From NCBI GenBank assembly GCA_947561395.2, contig OX387195.1, forward strand, positions 22,893,126 through 22,957,125: a DNA stretch of 64,000 nt. The letters run 5' to 3'. Below, piece by piece: positions 24,701 through 35,984 of the stretch. The notes beneath the pieces are model-generated. The model made no database searches and was not told the origin of the DNA. It worked only from the letters and a program-made list of their open reading frames with translations. Each line of letters begins with the position of its first letter. Positions within the stretch are counted from its first letter, which is position 1. This DNA comes from Buxus sempervirens (lineage: Eukaryota > Streptophyta > Magnoliopsida > Buxales > Buxaceae). A program made the position numbers and the translations under genes.

Positions 24701-27700
24701 AGAAAGAAAATAAACACTTAAAAATTTTTGAATCTAGAAACAAAGTCAAAAAAAGAAAAAAGAAAAGGCTGAGGTTACTATTGCATGTCTGAAGGATGAT
24801 TCTTCATTTCGAATATCTCAACATTCTAGGATAAGAACATAATGGGAATGAATGGAATGCTCATTTGGAATATCTCAACAAGGAAATCCCTATTATTTTA
24901 AACCAGAGAAAATAATTCTGACGATTATCTATGATGTGAGAGGTAAATATAGGTAAAATCCGAATAACAAAGAATGGGAATGAACGGAATGCTCATAAAG
25001 CTTTTCAAACTAAAAGTACATCATTTTTTTCACCAAACCAAAATTACATCAGCTGTTCCGAGGTGAAAATAATATGAGCATGTAAAGAGGCATGAGAAAG
25101 ATGCATAAGATACGCAATCACTTTATCACAAACTCGGAACACTTTGAGATGTAGGAAACTGTATTTAATACTTTAACAGGTTGTACTCCCAAATCCTGAG
25201 TCCCATGGTGAATAAAACAATTCCATGAACTTCGGGCAGAGATTAGAGAATTTCTCACCAACATTTCATCCAGCCAGAAATTTCCATTGAAAATGATATA
25301 TTTGAACAGATTCCAAATAATTTTTTTTTGTCCTTCTCTGATAGTTAGTGTTATATGGACTCCAGAGTCTTAGACTTGTATAATCCCTGAATACCTATTC
25401 ACAATATCAGTTTTTGTAATTTAATTTTTGGCATTTAATTATGTATTGTAGATAGATGATGCATTTACAGGATAAACATCTTTTAAAAAAATACCAGACA
25501 GAGCTATGAAGGATACGCCATGGATCCCGAAATCTATGTCCTGTCATGTTAACATGGTTACTTTTAAGGAAATAGAAGAATCAACATAACATAACTTATA
25601 TATTGATAATGCACCATCTTTCTTGATTTTCAAGCAGCTATTCCTTACCACGTAAACATGATATACACCTATTTCCTGTATTTATCTTTCTATCAGTTGG
25701 AACACAGTTTTTGTGTATTTCAGGTTATACTTGATAAGAGATTTAGGGGTAGTCTAGGAACTAAAATATGCATGAGAAATTCTCCAGGAAGCAGCTTCAA
25801 TTGACCAAAATCATGAGATAGAGAACAGATCAATAATGGCCTTATAGAGATTAATAGTTGAAGAAAAAATGGCAATATATCTGAAACATTAGCTCTTGGT
25901 TGTTGACTAATAGCTAGTATCAAAATAATTGAAAAATGAAACAGTCTTGCAGGTATTAATTCAAATGATCGGTGATCCAGACATGCTCTCACATAGATGG
26001 CTGGAGATAACAGGTACGACTCTCAATCAAATTTTAATTAGCATTTTTCTAAGACTTTTGCAGAGCAAAAGACCACAAAGCCCTACTCAAGCTTGTGTTT
26101 AAAACAAATGAAAACTAATGACAGCGAACAGATATAGGAAATCTAAATTTATTTAGAATTCCGATAAATAGACATAACCAAAAGGCCAATAGCATGACTA
26201 ACAATAAGAATGCTTTGTGATAGCAATCCTGTCAAAAAAAAAAAAACACAATGACCTAAAACTATTTTTCATTTGATATCTGAAATCTTCGAAGCTGAGT
26301 AATGATAACCAGACTTGATGGCCAAACTGTAAAAATTGTGATATTTTGAATTAGTGAAATGGGACGCAAACCAGAACAAGGTTACCAATACTTGAGTGAA
26401 GCCCTAGTAAAACGGAGTGGATACGATACCCACTTAATAGAGCTAGGTGTTACAACAAAAAATGATAGCAGAAAAACACTAAAACAAAAATGGTTTTACT
26501 TCTACTGAAGAAAAAAAAAATTACCTAAACGAATAAAGAAATTCAGCAATTTCTGTTTAGTCATGCAACTATCAAAAAGATATTATAGTCAAATTCTGCA
26601 GATGAAATTCCACAAGATAAAAGTATGAGAACTTGAATTCTCAAGTTGAGGAAAAGAGCTTACAGCCTCTGCAGTATCCAGAGCATTGATTCCATGTTCA
26701 AATGCGTAACTAAGCATTTCATGAGCTTCTTTCTCTGTATTTTGTTCCCCAAATGTCATCTGGCATTATATAGATGCACACCCATCATCAAACTTAAAAC
26801 AATCCACTGCATATCAGCAAAAACTACACTGTCCAGAGTAGCCCACATCTCATCTAAGGAAAGATCATATGTTCATATCAGCTGCTAGAGAAGCTCACCT
26901 TAAAAAGGTATATATATGTATAAGGCTCTAGCAAAATTACAGGAACAAGAGAAACTGATTTGTTCCAGATCACCAAAAGAAATTATAAACTCTCATCCTA
27001 GAAAAAAGGTAAAACAGCAGAAGGCCAAATTATTAAGACCAATTCCTTCATAAACAAAAAACTTCAAAAAAGAAAAAAAGAAAAAGAAAAAGAAAGAGCA
27101 TTATCACTGTCCATTCCTCTTCCAATATACCTATTTGGAGTGTTCCATCGCACCTTTTTAAAATGATTTTTCACACCTATTATACCAATATACGGATTAA
27201 TGTCATTTTGAAACTAAACAGTAGTGTTTTAAGACCAATAGCATGACTAGTGAGAAACATATTCCACTTTGTTAAGGGTTTCCCTAGTCATATTTCACAA
27301 AGTATACCAAGTTTTATGGAAAAATGAAGCACTTTACAAGATAAAACAACAAAAAAACAACAAAATGGCTTTTACCAATGGTCAGACTTGGCAACATAAA
27401 ATTTGACTATTTTAAAAACCAAATACTCAATCAGTTTATGTGTGTTTAAATTCTTTCTGAACAATTTTATCTAGGTCATTTTTTATCCTTTCACCCTTAT
27501 AGGTCTTTATATGCAACTGCTCAAATCTTCACATAGTGCCTCTTAGGTCTTCAGTTTAATTTTACACCCTCAACCCACCTTAGCTTTAGCTTACTGTATT
27601 TTATCTTAAAACTGCTTCTGCTACTCCTGACCATTCTCAAATATGTGAATTCTTTACCATATCTTTTGTAGTCTTCCCCCGCATATCCATCTCAACACCC

Positions 27701-29561
27701 TCATTTCTACATCTTTCATCCTATGAGAATCTTGTTTATTTGTGTTCTTTTAACATTCTACTGCATATACCACAGAAAGCTAATAGCTATCTTACAAAAT
27801 GTGCTTCTTGGCTTATATTAAATACATCAATTGCAAAACAATATAAAATCACCTCTCTCCCTTAAGTCATCCAGCACTAGTTCTATAAGCAGCATGCTCA
27901 TTAAAACCCCCCTCCTTAGGAATAATTGGTCTAACATAAAGGAAGTGATTAGTTTTAGCAATCTTTTAGATCTAAATTCTTAATATTGCTTCACCTTTAT
28001 TATAACTCTCACTCTTAACTTATTTCAGACCTTTTTATTCCAAGTACCACTTCATCTATTATCAGTTCACCCCATTTTCTTCAATAGGACCCACAACGGA
28101 TTATTTTCCTTTATTCAGTCCCTCTTGTTTGATCATCATGACTACATGATTGAAAATCACATACAGGGAAACTTCTCTTGCATATCGGCAGTCAACAATT
28201 CATAATTAAAGACAAAAGATTAGAATGCAATTTGATTCCTAATGTGAATATATTGTTGTTGAAAGCTCATTTCTCTCAGTACCAACTGCTATAAACATAG
28301 CTACACAACTTGATGCATGTATTTAATAACGTAAAATGTATCTAGTTAGCTCTGTTACTAACCAAAAGACATCATACCAAATCTATACATATTCTATTTT
28401 GTCATTCTTCTAGATTAAAAAACCCATATAAGGATCTCTATAAAATTCTTGACCAATTGTCTAAGAGCAGTAACCCCAATTTGTATCTCAATGCCAGAGA
28501 CAGGAAAGCAGACAATAAGAATTTTGTTGGCCACAAAAGCGAAGAAACCTTCTAGAGAAGGATACATGCTCCAGAAGAGAAGACCACATGATGCTCTTTC
28601 TCCTCACATTTGTGAACAGTGTTATAAGCAGAGAGAGTCACAGGATCACATCTTCCTCCTTTATAAGTTCAGTTATCGGAAATCCATATGAAAAAGAAAG
28701 ATGTGATCCTACTGCACCAACCCCAGGGTGGTGGCATCATGCCAATTCCCCAAAATCTGTCAATGCTCGCAGAAAGCTCCAGCTCAGTTAGTGTCCAGAC
28801 ATTACTGTGCTAGTATGTTTTAAGATCAAATAAAAAATAATGTGCTGACTTCTTTGATGGTTGCCTTCTATTAAATTGCTCAAGGGGACCCCATGATAAA
28901 GGGAACCAATATTGAGCTCTAAAATCACGAGAAAGATGGCCAAACATTTTGCAGCAATCACAGCGTTGAGTTTAGGTATTCCACCCTCACAACAGCAACA
29001 TCACAAAAGCATATTCACAGTACAAAAACCAGTTGCATTTCGTCCCGACTTACCAAACTAACAGATTACTGTACGAGGATCAAAACTCGTTTCGAATTTA
29101 CAAAACACTTGATGTTCATATCGATTCAAAAATGAAAAGCCGATTAACCAAGAGCTGCAGATGGGAATTAGTCCGAATTACAACAACTTATGGATTCAAT
29201 GACTTGAACACGTATAGATCATCCTAAAACGTGTAAATTTCGTGTTGTCTAAGAAATAAAGAATACCCAGAAGGCCAGAACCATTAAGAATTAGTTAAAC
29301 CCTTTTCCTCTTCGGGAAATAATCTCATATATCGGGCAGCATCGAAATTCTTACCGTTCCAAGAGTAATTTCGCTTATCTGAAGCTCGGAATCCCCAACT
29401 TTCCGGTACTGCATAGCGTTTTTTGCATGCTTGGCTGTAACGGGCATCCTCAGAGAGCTCCGTCTGGTACAATTGAATGTAGCAGATCTTGTTACTTTGT
29501 GGCGGGAGTTTCCGCCATTGTTGTAGACAAACGCAGAAGATAACGAGAAGCTCGACGCCAT
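15771..29561 (-). CDS. Plastid-type aldo/keto reductase (Tas/At1g04420-like)
   Basis: Exons in coding order: 29561-29355, 26759-26664, 24586-24503, 23465-23305, 21588-21471, 20161-20026, 16983-16805, 16010-15771. They total 1221 nt, 406 aa plus TAA, with consistent phases and GT-AG borders. The N-terminal 45 or so residues are Ser/Arg-rich and look like a chloroplast transit peptide. The TIM-barrel starts at MQYRKVGDSELQISEITLGT. The catalytic tetrad is visible as D97 (LDTAEAYP), Y102, K135 (LATK) and H182 (LLQIHW). The C-terminal NADPH-site region GFVRDRPFVTSSIIGATS is present. Length and layout match the Arabidopsis At1g04420 oxidoreductase and bacterial Tas proteins; substrate unknown. The introns are very long (up to about 3 kb) and carry a TRIM element, a degenerate LINE and tandem duplications. 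Confidence 0.95.
17643..18120. repeat. 242-bp tandem duplication with CT microsatellite in intron
   Basis: A unit starting TTGTGGTGATTAGGAATATA at 17643 is repeated from 17885 with few mismatches. Each unit contains the phrase GAGGCATGCCACTGCATCTC, a CT-repeat tract (17742-17762 in unit 1) and TCTCGCATAGTTCTGTCA. CT-rich remnants continue to about 18270. It lies in intron 6 of the aldo/keto reductase gene. Confidence 0.85.
19258..19447. repeat. About 90-bp diverged tandem duplication in intron
   Basis: A segment reading GATAACTGCACCATTCAACA at about 19267 recurs as GATAACCGCATTATTCAACA at about 19361, both followed by CCAAT-ATGTATTGT, AAATGCAA and CACAATAAAG-type phrases. The copies are clearly diverged. 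Located in intron 6 of the aldo/keto reductase gene. Confidence 0.75.
22735..23022 (-). mobile_element. TRIM/SMART-like miniature LTR retrotransposon
   Basis: The two ends are direct repeats: 22735-22796 (62 bp) and 22934-23022 (89 bp); the shorter lacks an internal 27-bp block. On the minus strand each runs TGTxGAAATATTATATTTGG to GTTTAACA. Directly after the upstream copy (minus strand) comes TGGTATCGAAGCGGG, a primer-binding site close to the initiator-methionine tRNA complement TGGTATCAGAGC. Directly before the downstream copy is a purine tract GTGGGGGGGAG. The flanks are CATAG (22730-22734) and CATGG (23023-23027), a 5-bp duplication with one mismatch. The 137-bp interior has no coding capacity. 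The size of 288 bp matches the smallest known LTR elements. It lies in intron 4 of the aldo/keto reductase gene. Confidence 0.85.
27450..28090 (-). mobile_element. Degenerate LINE reverse-transcriptase remnant in intron 1
   Basis: Minus-strand frames, broken by stops, read LYVRPIIPKEGGFNEHAAYR near 27930, then MRVLRWICGKTTKDMVK near 27680. Their order and spacing match the C-terminal part of reverse transcriptase in plant RTE/L1-like LINEs (the FxYLGSII-xKDGE and EMRMLRWMCGxTRxDKIRNE regions). The copy is old and non-functional. Located in intron 1 of the aldo/keto reductase gene. Confidence 0.6.
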
Positions 29562-29873
29562 GGCCTGAGCTTAAACCAGTGGCCCTTCTTCCCTTGCGTG
29601 ATGATATATGGATCTTATCTTGAAATGGAGTGCTGGATCATCATTTTTCCTTTTGGGTTTTTTTCCGTTTAATGCAAAGACGGCAAATATTTAATTAATA
29701 ACGGAAGGGGGGGAGCACGTCCACGTACATCAGCAGAAATAACAGGCAATAGACGGGATCTTTTGACCGTTGTACCAGAACGAGGAGGAGAGCCCTTGAC
29801 CCGTGTGCATTTGATAAACCGGAAGCCATCACTATTTGGTGGTTACGGGGCGGGTCGGGGGATGACTTGATAG

Positions 29874-30395
29874 TGCACAAAACAGTTTTTAAAATGGAAG
29901 ATATCATTTAAAAATACTAGTGGTGGCACGTGCATACTGCACGTCCTCATACTTAACTATCGCATATAAGTGAGGGTTTAAATTCGAATGTGAAAAGAAT
30001 AGTGGGGTGATTATAATTTTGGATTGCTTTAGTTGGGAAAGACAATATTTGGAAAAAAGAAAAAATAATAGGGAAGTCAAAATCTGGGAGAATATTCTCC
30101 CCTCTTCCCTTTATTAATAGTATAGATATTTATTAATTTAATTTCCTTTTTTATAGATGATATATATTAAAATAATACTATAAACATACAAAAATAGTAT
30201 TTTAATATACTAAGATTGGATTCGAGGCGGCTAAACCTGATAGTTTTGAAAATGCACAAAACAGTTTTTAAAATGAAAGATATCAATCAAAAATATATTT
30301 ATTAATTTAATTTCTTTTTTTATAGATGATATATATTAAAATAATACAATAAACATACAAAAATAGTATTTTAATATACTAAGATCAGATTCAAG
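29874..30395. repeat. 169-bp tandem duplication, one copy interrupted by a Helitron-like element
   Basis: A unit starting TGCACAAAACAGTTTTTAAAA is at 29874 and again at 30253. The first copy is split at 29916/30127 by the 210-bp element; the second reads straight through the same point (AAAAATATATTTATTAA). After removing the insert the period is 169 bp, and both copies run on to TATACTAAGAT. Confidence 0.9.
29917..30126 (-). mobile_element. Helitron-like non-autonomous element with empty site nearby
   Basis: On the minus strand it starts TCTATACTATTAATAAAGGG and ends in a 7-bp hairpin (ACGTGCA-GTA-TGCACGT) eight bases before the terminal CTAG. It sits between host A and T with no target duplication, the Helitron insertion rule. 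The adjacent tandem copy at 30253 provides the uninterrupted site. At 210 bp it encodes nothing. Confidence 0.85.
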
Positions 30396-30676
30396 GCAAG
30401 GTCATGCGGGTTGGGTTAAACCTGAACTCGCTCTTAACCCAATTTTTGATAATACCAAACCCTAATCCTTATGTACAAAGCATGGCTTGTGTTCCTTTAT
30501 ACGTAAGGCTTCGTTTGACAACCATTTTGGAAAAGTAAGTTCACTCCGAGAACCTCTTCATTGATCTCGTTGAGAAAAATAGTTTGAAAAATTTTAGTTA
30601 GCACGAACCAAAAGGAATTGCCTACCGAAAAAACTTCTTATTGAAATGCAAATGCAATAAATTATAATCAAATTTA

Positions 30677-31494
30677 GGTTGTGTTTGGTATTGCTTTTTA
30701 CTTATTGTTTCAAAAAGCAAGAAAAACAATTAAATTGTTTTTGCTTTTATGAAGATCTTTTTATGAAGCGAAACTGTTTGGTTCACATTTAATTTTTTTG
30801 TAAAAAGCAAAACAAAAAAAACATGTTTGGTACTATCAAAAGCATAACAATTGCTTCTTGACTGACAAAATGTACTATTATGGTAATGGTGGGTGGTGGT
30901 AGTGGATATATGGTGGGTGTTAGTAGTGATGGTGGTGGTGGTGGTGGTGGAGGTGTCCTGGTGGGTGGTAGTGATGATGGTGATAGGAGTGATGGGTGTA
31001 TGATAATAGTTGTGGTGGGGCTGTGGGGGTGGTAGGTGTTGGTGGTGGTTGTAGTTGTAGTGGTCGGAGTGATGGGTGGTGTTGGGCGGTGGTGGTGATA
31101 AGATGTACTAGTGATGGTGGATGGGGTGTAATGGTGGTGTCAGTAGTGGTAAGTAACGGTGGATGGTGGTGGTCAGGTGGTGGTGGCTGGGGTGTAGGTG
31201 GTGGTGGTTGGTGGTTTTATAGTGGTGGTTGGTAATGGTAGTGAGTGGTAGTGGTGTTGAGAGTAGGCTGTTGGTATTAGATTAGTAATAACAAGCAAAA
31301 GAAGCAAAAAATAAAAAATGAGAAGCAAAAAAGTTTTTCTTCTCAAGAAAAGCAATTAGATTGCATTTGCTTCATCATGAGAAGCAAAAGCAAGTAGTAA
31401 CCAAACATGCTTATTGCTTCAAAAAGCATGATTTTGCTTAAATAAGCACACACAAAAAAAAAAACAAAAGCAAAAAGCAATGCCAAATGCAGCC
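30677..31494. mobile_element. PIF/Harbinger-like MITE containing GGT-repeat interior
   Basis: Inverted ends GGTTGTGTTTGGTATTGCTT and, reversed from the right, GGCTGCATTTGGCATTGCTT are flanked by TTA on both sides (30674-30676 and 31495-31497). The interior 30885-31255 is almost pure GGT/GTG repeat with variations; open frames through it are low complexity. Confidence 0.75.
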
Positions 31495-31584
31495 TTAATT
31501 TGTTAACAAGTTTGTCATGATAAAAATGAGTTATATATAGCTATAGATTGCTCACCGAAAAAATGAAATATGCCTTTATTAAAA

Positions 31585-31782
31585 CTAGCAGAATTTATGC
31601 GCTATGTGTGTAGCAAAAGAATTAAAAACAAAGAGCATTACATGGACAGAGGACAGTTAGTTAAAGATACATATGGCTTTACAAGCCTAAGTGTTGAAGT
31701 AAATTTGAAAAAATATAGAGTACATTTAGGGTGTAAAATGTCAGGTAGAAAAGAAGGGTTTAGCTTTATATGATAGTATAGA
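31585..31782 (-). mobile_element. Helitron-like element, second copy
   Basis: Minus-strand start TCTATACTATCATATAAAGC, end TTCTGCTAG, inserted between A and T. The 3' hairpin seen in the copies at 29917 and 32009 is degraded (CATAGCGCATAA). Length 198 bp. Confidence 0.6.
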
Positions 31783-32008
31783 TTACAAAAATTAAAAGAT
31801 ATTGCAAAAATCCTGTTGTTTCGGGTGGGGTTGGGCTTGGGCTTGGGCTTCTAATTCTATAGTACGGGTCGAGCATGTGTTTTAGTGATATATAGGCCAA
31901 AAACCAGGCTTGGACGTCCGTAAAAGCTATTGTGTCCTATAATAGGCCCAGTCCAAGCCCACCTGGCTTAGCACATTGCCACCCTAATCTATGTATTATC
32001 TATATCTA

Positions 32009-32223
32009 TCTATACCATATATAACGAGAATAGACCCCTAGGAAGCATGCTAACAACTATTCACAACTTCCCCAAAAATGCCCTTATTGTTCATTGTTAA
32101 GGCATAATTAATATAGGGTTAAACCGTTAAAATAGTCAAAACTCTATCTATTTATTTAAAATTTGGACAATTACAAAGTTATTCCCTCCTTATACGTGCA
32201 ATAATGCACGTGCACCTTGCTAG
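32009..32223 (+). mobile_element. Helitron-like element, third copy
   Basis: Start TCTATACCATATATAACGAG after host A; the 3' end has a 7-bp hairpin (ACGTGCA-ATAA-TGCACGT, 32194-32211) eight bases before CTAG, then host T. Length 215 bp, non-coding. Confidence 0.7.
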
Positions 32224-32670
32224 TATCAAGAAAAAAAGAAGACTCATGAACAGACACTTAATTGGTTGTAACCTAGAGGCGTACGACATGATACTAGCAA
32301 CCATCATGGCTGTCAATGGGTTCGATAAATAGCTAGTCCGATCACAAGCCGATTAAATTATCCGATTTAATTGGATTTTAGCTTATTAAATATCCGTCGG
32401 ATCCAATTTTGATCTGAAAATAAATTCATTTACAATGGAATTCGAATTTGTATTTGACCCCTATTCAATTGATTAATATCCAAATTTGATAAAGATTTAT
32501 ACATGTTTATAATTTTTAAACATGTTGAATATTTAAGAAAACCAAACTGAATTGATGTGTTATTTACTAGATTTATGATAACAATAAACCTAATTGTTGG
32601 ATTTAGGATGTTTATCGGATTCAAATATGAATTTCAGAAATATATTCTAATTCAAATTCCATAACTTATA

Positions 32671-32901
32671 CTAGCCAGGTGCATGTGCAGTAGTATTGCA
32701 CGTATGAAAAAAGCGGTAAACGAGAGAGGAACGATTTTATAAGTGATTATTAAGTTCTTAAAAAATTGATACAGTTTTGAATATTGTACAATTTTATTAG
32801 TAAATCTTCACAATGATGTCTAAGGGCTATTTTGGAAAGTCTCACATTTTGCTTGGTGCAATTCCCAAAGGGTGCCTTGCGTTATGTATAATACAGAAAG
32901 A
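32671..32901 (-). mobile_element. Helitron-like element nested in another repeat
   Basis: Minus-strand start TCTTTCTGTATTATACATAA, end TGCACCTGGCTAG with an imperfect GTGCA/TGCAC hairpin, between host A and T. The flanks (AACTTATA and TCTATCAAATATTTAATCG) belong to a larger AT-rich, CCGATTTAATCGGAT-type repeat at about 32304-33010, so this is a nested insertion. Length 231 bp. Confidence 0.55.
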
Positions 32902-33746
32902 TCTATCAAATATTTAATCGAATTTGGATATTCTTAAACTTAATCGGATTTGAATTCAGATCATCATAGATCCGGTCAGAATCCTCCTAAACACATTTAA
33001 ATCCCTAGAGACCACTGACCACTAAACACAGTGCTAGGGAGGTGGGCTCCATGTTTATGGCAAACTTAAGGGGTAAGGATCATTGGGAATCCTTGTGTTT
33101 TTCTAGCCTTCCCTTTTAAATTATGTGATGACTGATGTTTTTTCCATTTTTTTTAACTAAAAGAAGAAGAATGGTAGGCAAAGACTTTCCTTTTAAGTGT
33201 AAAGGGGACGTTTGGGGGTCCAGGATGATCTGTGAAAAGCATGTTGAACGTACGGACGTGGCCATGGCACCATAATGTAGGAAGAAAAATAGCGCAGCAC
33301 AAAAAAGTTGAAAGCTTTAAACAAGTTGGAATGACCAAATACCTTGCCGTCCACACACAACACCCACAGTGGAAAGAGAAGAGCAACAAGAAGAAGAATA
33401 AAAGGGATATTCCCTCCTCTATCATGGAAGCCAAGGATGTAAAGCCCCCATGGTATATAATAACTGATATTTGGGTTAATATTCTTGGGGTTTTTATGCC
33501 TTTTTTCTCCTTATTTTCACATTTTGTTACAACCAAACAGGCAGGGCCAGGAAGAGGCCTTTAATTCCAAAACCGGTTAGCTTTTAACCGTTTGATCAAA
33601 ACTTTAGCCCCAAGAAAAGAAAAGAAAAAGCAAGGGAAAGAAAAGCAAAAGCACTCCCAGACTGTCCCAAGCCCTACTCCTGCCGAAAGGGAAATGGTTG
33701 TCTTTGCAACACACCTCATTTTGGCTGAAATTGCAGTTATGCCCTT

Positions 33747-34182
33747 CTATGTTTAGGACACAAGAAATTCTTGAACTTGGTCAATTATTGTAGGTACATT
33801 ACAGATAATTTTTGGAAATTTTGAATATTCATAGTTTTAATAGTATGAAATGTACGGCATAATAGACAAAATATATATGAAATCAATATTACCAAAACTG
33901 GACTATATATCAGGAGACCGTTAGGTTTAACTTTGGAAAATTATTTTTGACATTTTACTTTGAAAGTTTTAAAAATTAAATTTCAAAAGTTAAACCAAAT
34001 ATAGTATATTAATATATTAAAATATATATGTATATAATATTATTATAATATGTTTATTATAATAATATAATATTATTAGCATTAATATATTAATAAATTT
34101 ATTATAATAATACTATAATATAATTTATGTTTATTATAATTCTAATATAAGCTATATTATAATTTATAGAATATTATTATAT

Positions 34183-34241
<59 letters not shown>

Positions 34242-35098
34242 TATGATATAATAATATGTTTATTATAATATATAATATTATTATAATAATAACAAATTAT
34301 AATATAAATAGTATATAAATTATATTATAATAATAATAAATTATAATGTACATTATAATTTATTATATATAATAATATTTATATAGTATATAATATTATT
34401 ATAATTTATTATATAATATAATTTATTATATTGAAATTTATAATTTATTATATATAATATAATAATGTATAATATTATTATAATAATGATATTTACATTA
34501 ATAATATTTATATTACGTGTAATATAATTTATAATTGTATTATCAATTACATATATCATATAACAGAATATATTATATTATAATATTTATAATGCTATTA
34601 TTTATTATAATATGTTATACGTAATCTCTAGAAACATAGATTTCGGAAATATAAGCACCAACGTCCATAGTCACTATAATCACCAAAAAATTATATTCTG
34701 ATTATGGGCTTGATTATACAACTGGATAGTAGAATCCGGCCTTAAAATCCCAACCAAACACACCTTTTAGATTATGGAATCGAATTATACTAGAATCCAG
34801 ATTCTATAATGCCCACCAAACGCCCCCTAATTCTATGTTTAGGACACAAGAAATTCTTGGTCAATTATTGTAGGTAAATTACAGATAATTTTTGAAAATT
34901 TTGCATAGAATTTTTGGAAATTTTGACTATTCATAGTTTTAATAGTATGAAATGTACGACATAGTAGACAAAATATATATGAAATCAATGTTACCAAAAC
35001 TGGACTATATATCAGGAGACCGTTAGGTTTCACTTTTGAAAGTTATTTTTGAAATTTTACTTTGAAAAGTTAAAAAGTAAATTTCAAAAGTTAAACCA
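33747..35098. repeat. 265-bp direct duplication flanking an AT-rich 0.8-kb block
   Basis: A segment starting TTCTATGTTTAGGACACAAG at 33747 recurs at 34831 and stays similar to about 34006 and 35095. Each copy ends in an 80-bp hairpin-like MITE remnant between GGTTTAACTTT and AAAGTTAAACC. Between the copies lie almost pure A/T sequence (34010-34620, with an uninterrupted AT microsatellite at 34186-34239) and a MITE end (CCAAACGCCCCCTAA at 34816). Confidence 0.8.
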
Positions 35099-35835
35099 AA
35101 CACTCAAAGTCAGTGAGGATATTGGTTTGATTCAACGGGCAGTCCAAAAACCAAATTTTCTCAGTAAACATCACAAATGTAACTACTTATAGAACAGTGA
35201 AACACCTGATTCAATCCGCCGATTGGCTTTTACCAGATCATACTAGTTTTTACCCATTTGATCCAGTTCTTACTGCCTCAAGAACTATTTAGAATTCTTA
35301 TTTTGGGATAATAATGCAATATCATTGCTCCTATTGCATGAAGAATAAAATATTTGTGGTATCGCTAATAGGGGTGCAATTCGGTCTGGTTAAAACGAAT
35401 CGAAATTGACCGAAATTGATTTTGGTTTGGTTTGGTTTGGATTGGATTTTAAAATGTTTGGTTTGGTTTTGGTCTTAAATATACTAAACCGAATTACTTT
35501 GGTTCGGTTTTCAGTTTAAAATTCAAGTTTAAGATTTGGTTCAGTTTGGTTTGGGTTTTATGTTTTAGATTAGTTTGGTTTTCAGTTTAACAAAATCGGT
35601 TTTTAATTTAGTTTGGCTCTGTTTTGGGTTGACTTTCAACAATATCAATTTGGTATTGAATTGACCTCAACCTGGATTGAACCGAACCGATTCCCATCCT
35701 GAAACAAGTTGTGTATTATACTCCCTTGGGTAGGGGAATGTAGTGACAACTAACAAGGTGCTAAGGCTTGGGTGTAATTAAGGAGTGGCATTATGGTAAT
35801 TTCATAAAAGGATCTGGGCATTTCTAGAAAAACGA

Positions 35836-35842
35836 TATAAAT
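35836..35842 (+). promoter_or_regulatory. TATA box of the DUF761 gene
   Basis: TATAAAT lies 143 bp upstream of the start codon, followed by a leader with a CT-repeat tract (35932-35952), typical of plant core promoters. Inferred from position. Confidence 0.5.
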
Positions 35843-35984
35843 GGAGAAAATAGTCCTAAAGGAGAACCAAGCTTATAAGAACCACCTAAACATGCTCCAC
35901 ACGGTACTGCAATGAAAACCTCTTTCCCTTCTTCTCTCTCTCTCTCTCTCTCACTCACAGAGACACAGAGAAACTTTACTGTAA

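Larger units (their letters stand above)
29562..35984. other. Intergenic region made mostly of transposon remnants
   Basis: No gene is supported between the aldo/keto reductase start and the DUF761 gene. The stretch holds a cluster of Helitron-like elements, a PIF/Harbinger-like MITE with GGT repeats, a tandem duplication, a 265-bp direct duplication flanking very AT-rich DNA, and hAT-like CGGTTT-rich pieces (about 32304-33010 and 35372-35702). Two overlapping frames at 33153-33564 on opposite strands have no recognisable content. Confidence 0.6.

Noticed and set aside
30996..31355. Glycine/valine/tryptophan-rich frame and its antisense threonine-rich frame
   Set aside because: Translation of GGT repeats inside a MITE.
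31570..31773. 67-codon frame at a Helitron-like element
   Set aside because: Lies almost wholly inside the 198-bp element and lacks similarity to any protein.
33153..33564. Overlapping frames of 127 and 110 codons on opposite strands
   Set aside because: Neither resembles a protein family, no neighbouring exons; mutual shadowing indicates chance.
34353..34559. Isoleucine/asparagine/tyrosine-only frame
   Set aside because: Direct consequence of near-pure A/T sequence.
33747..35098. LTR retrotransposon with 265-bp LTRs
   Set aside because: The direct repeats lack TG...CA ends, a primer-binding site and a polypurine tract.
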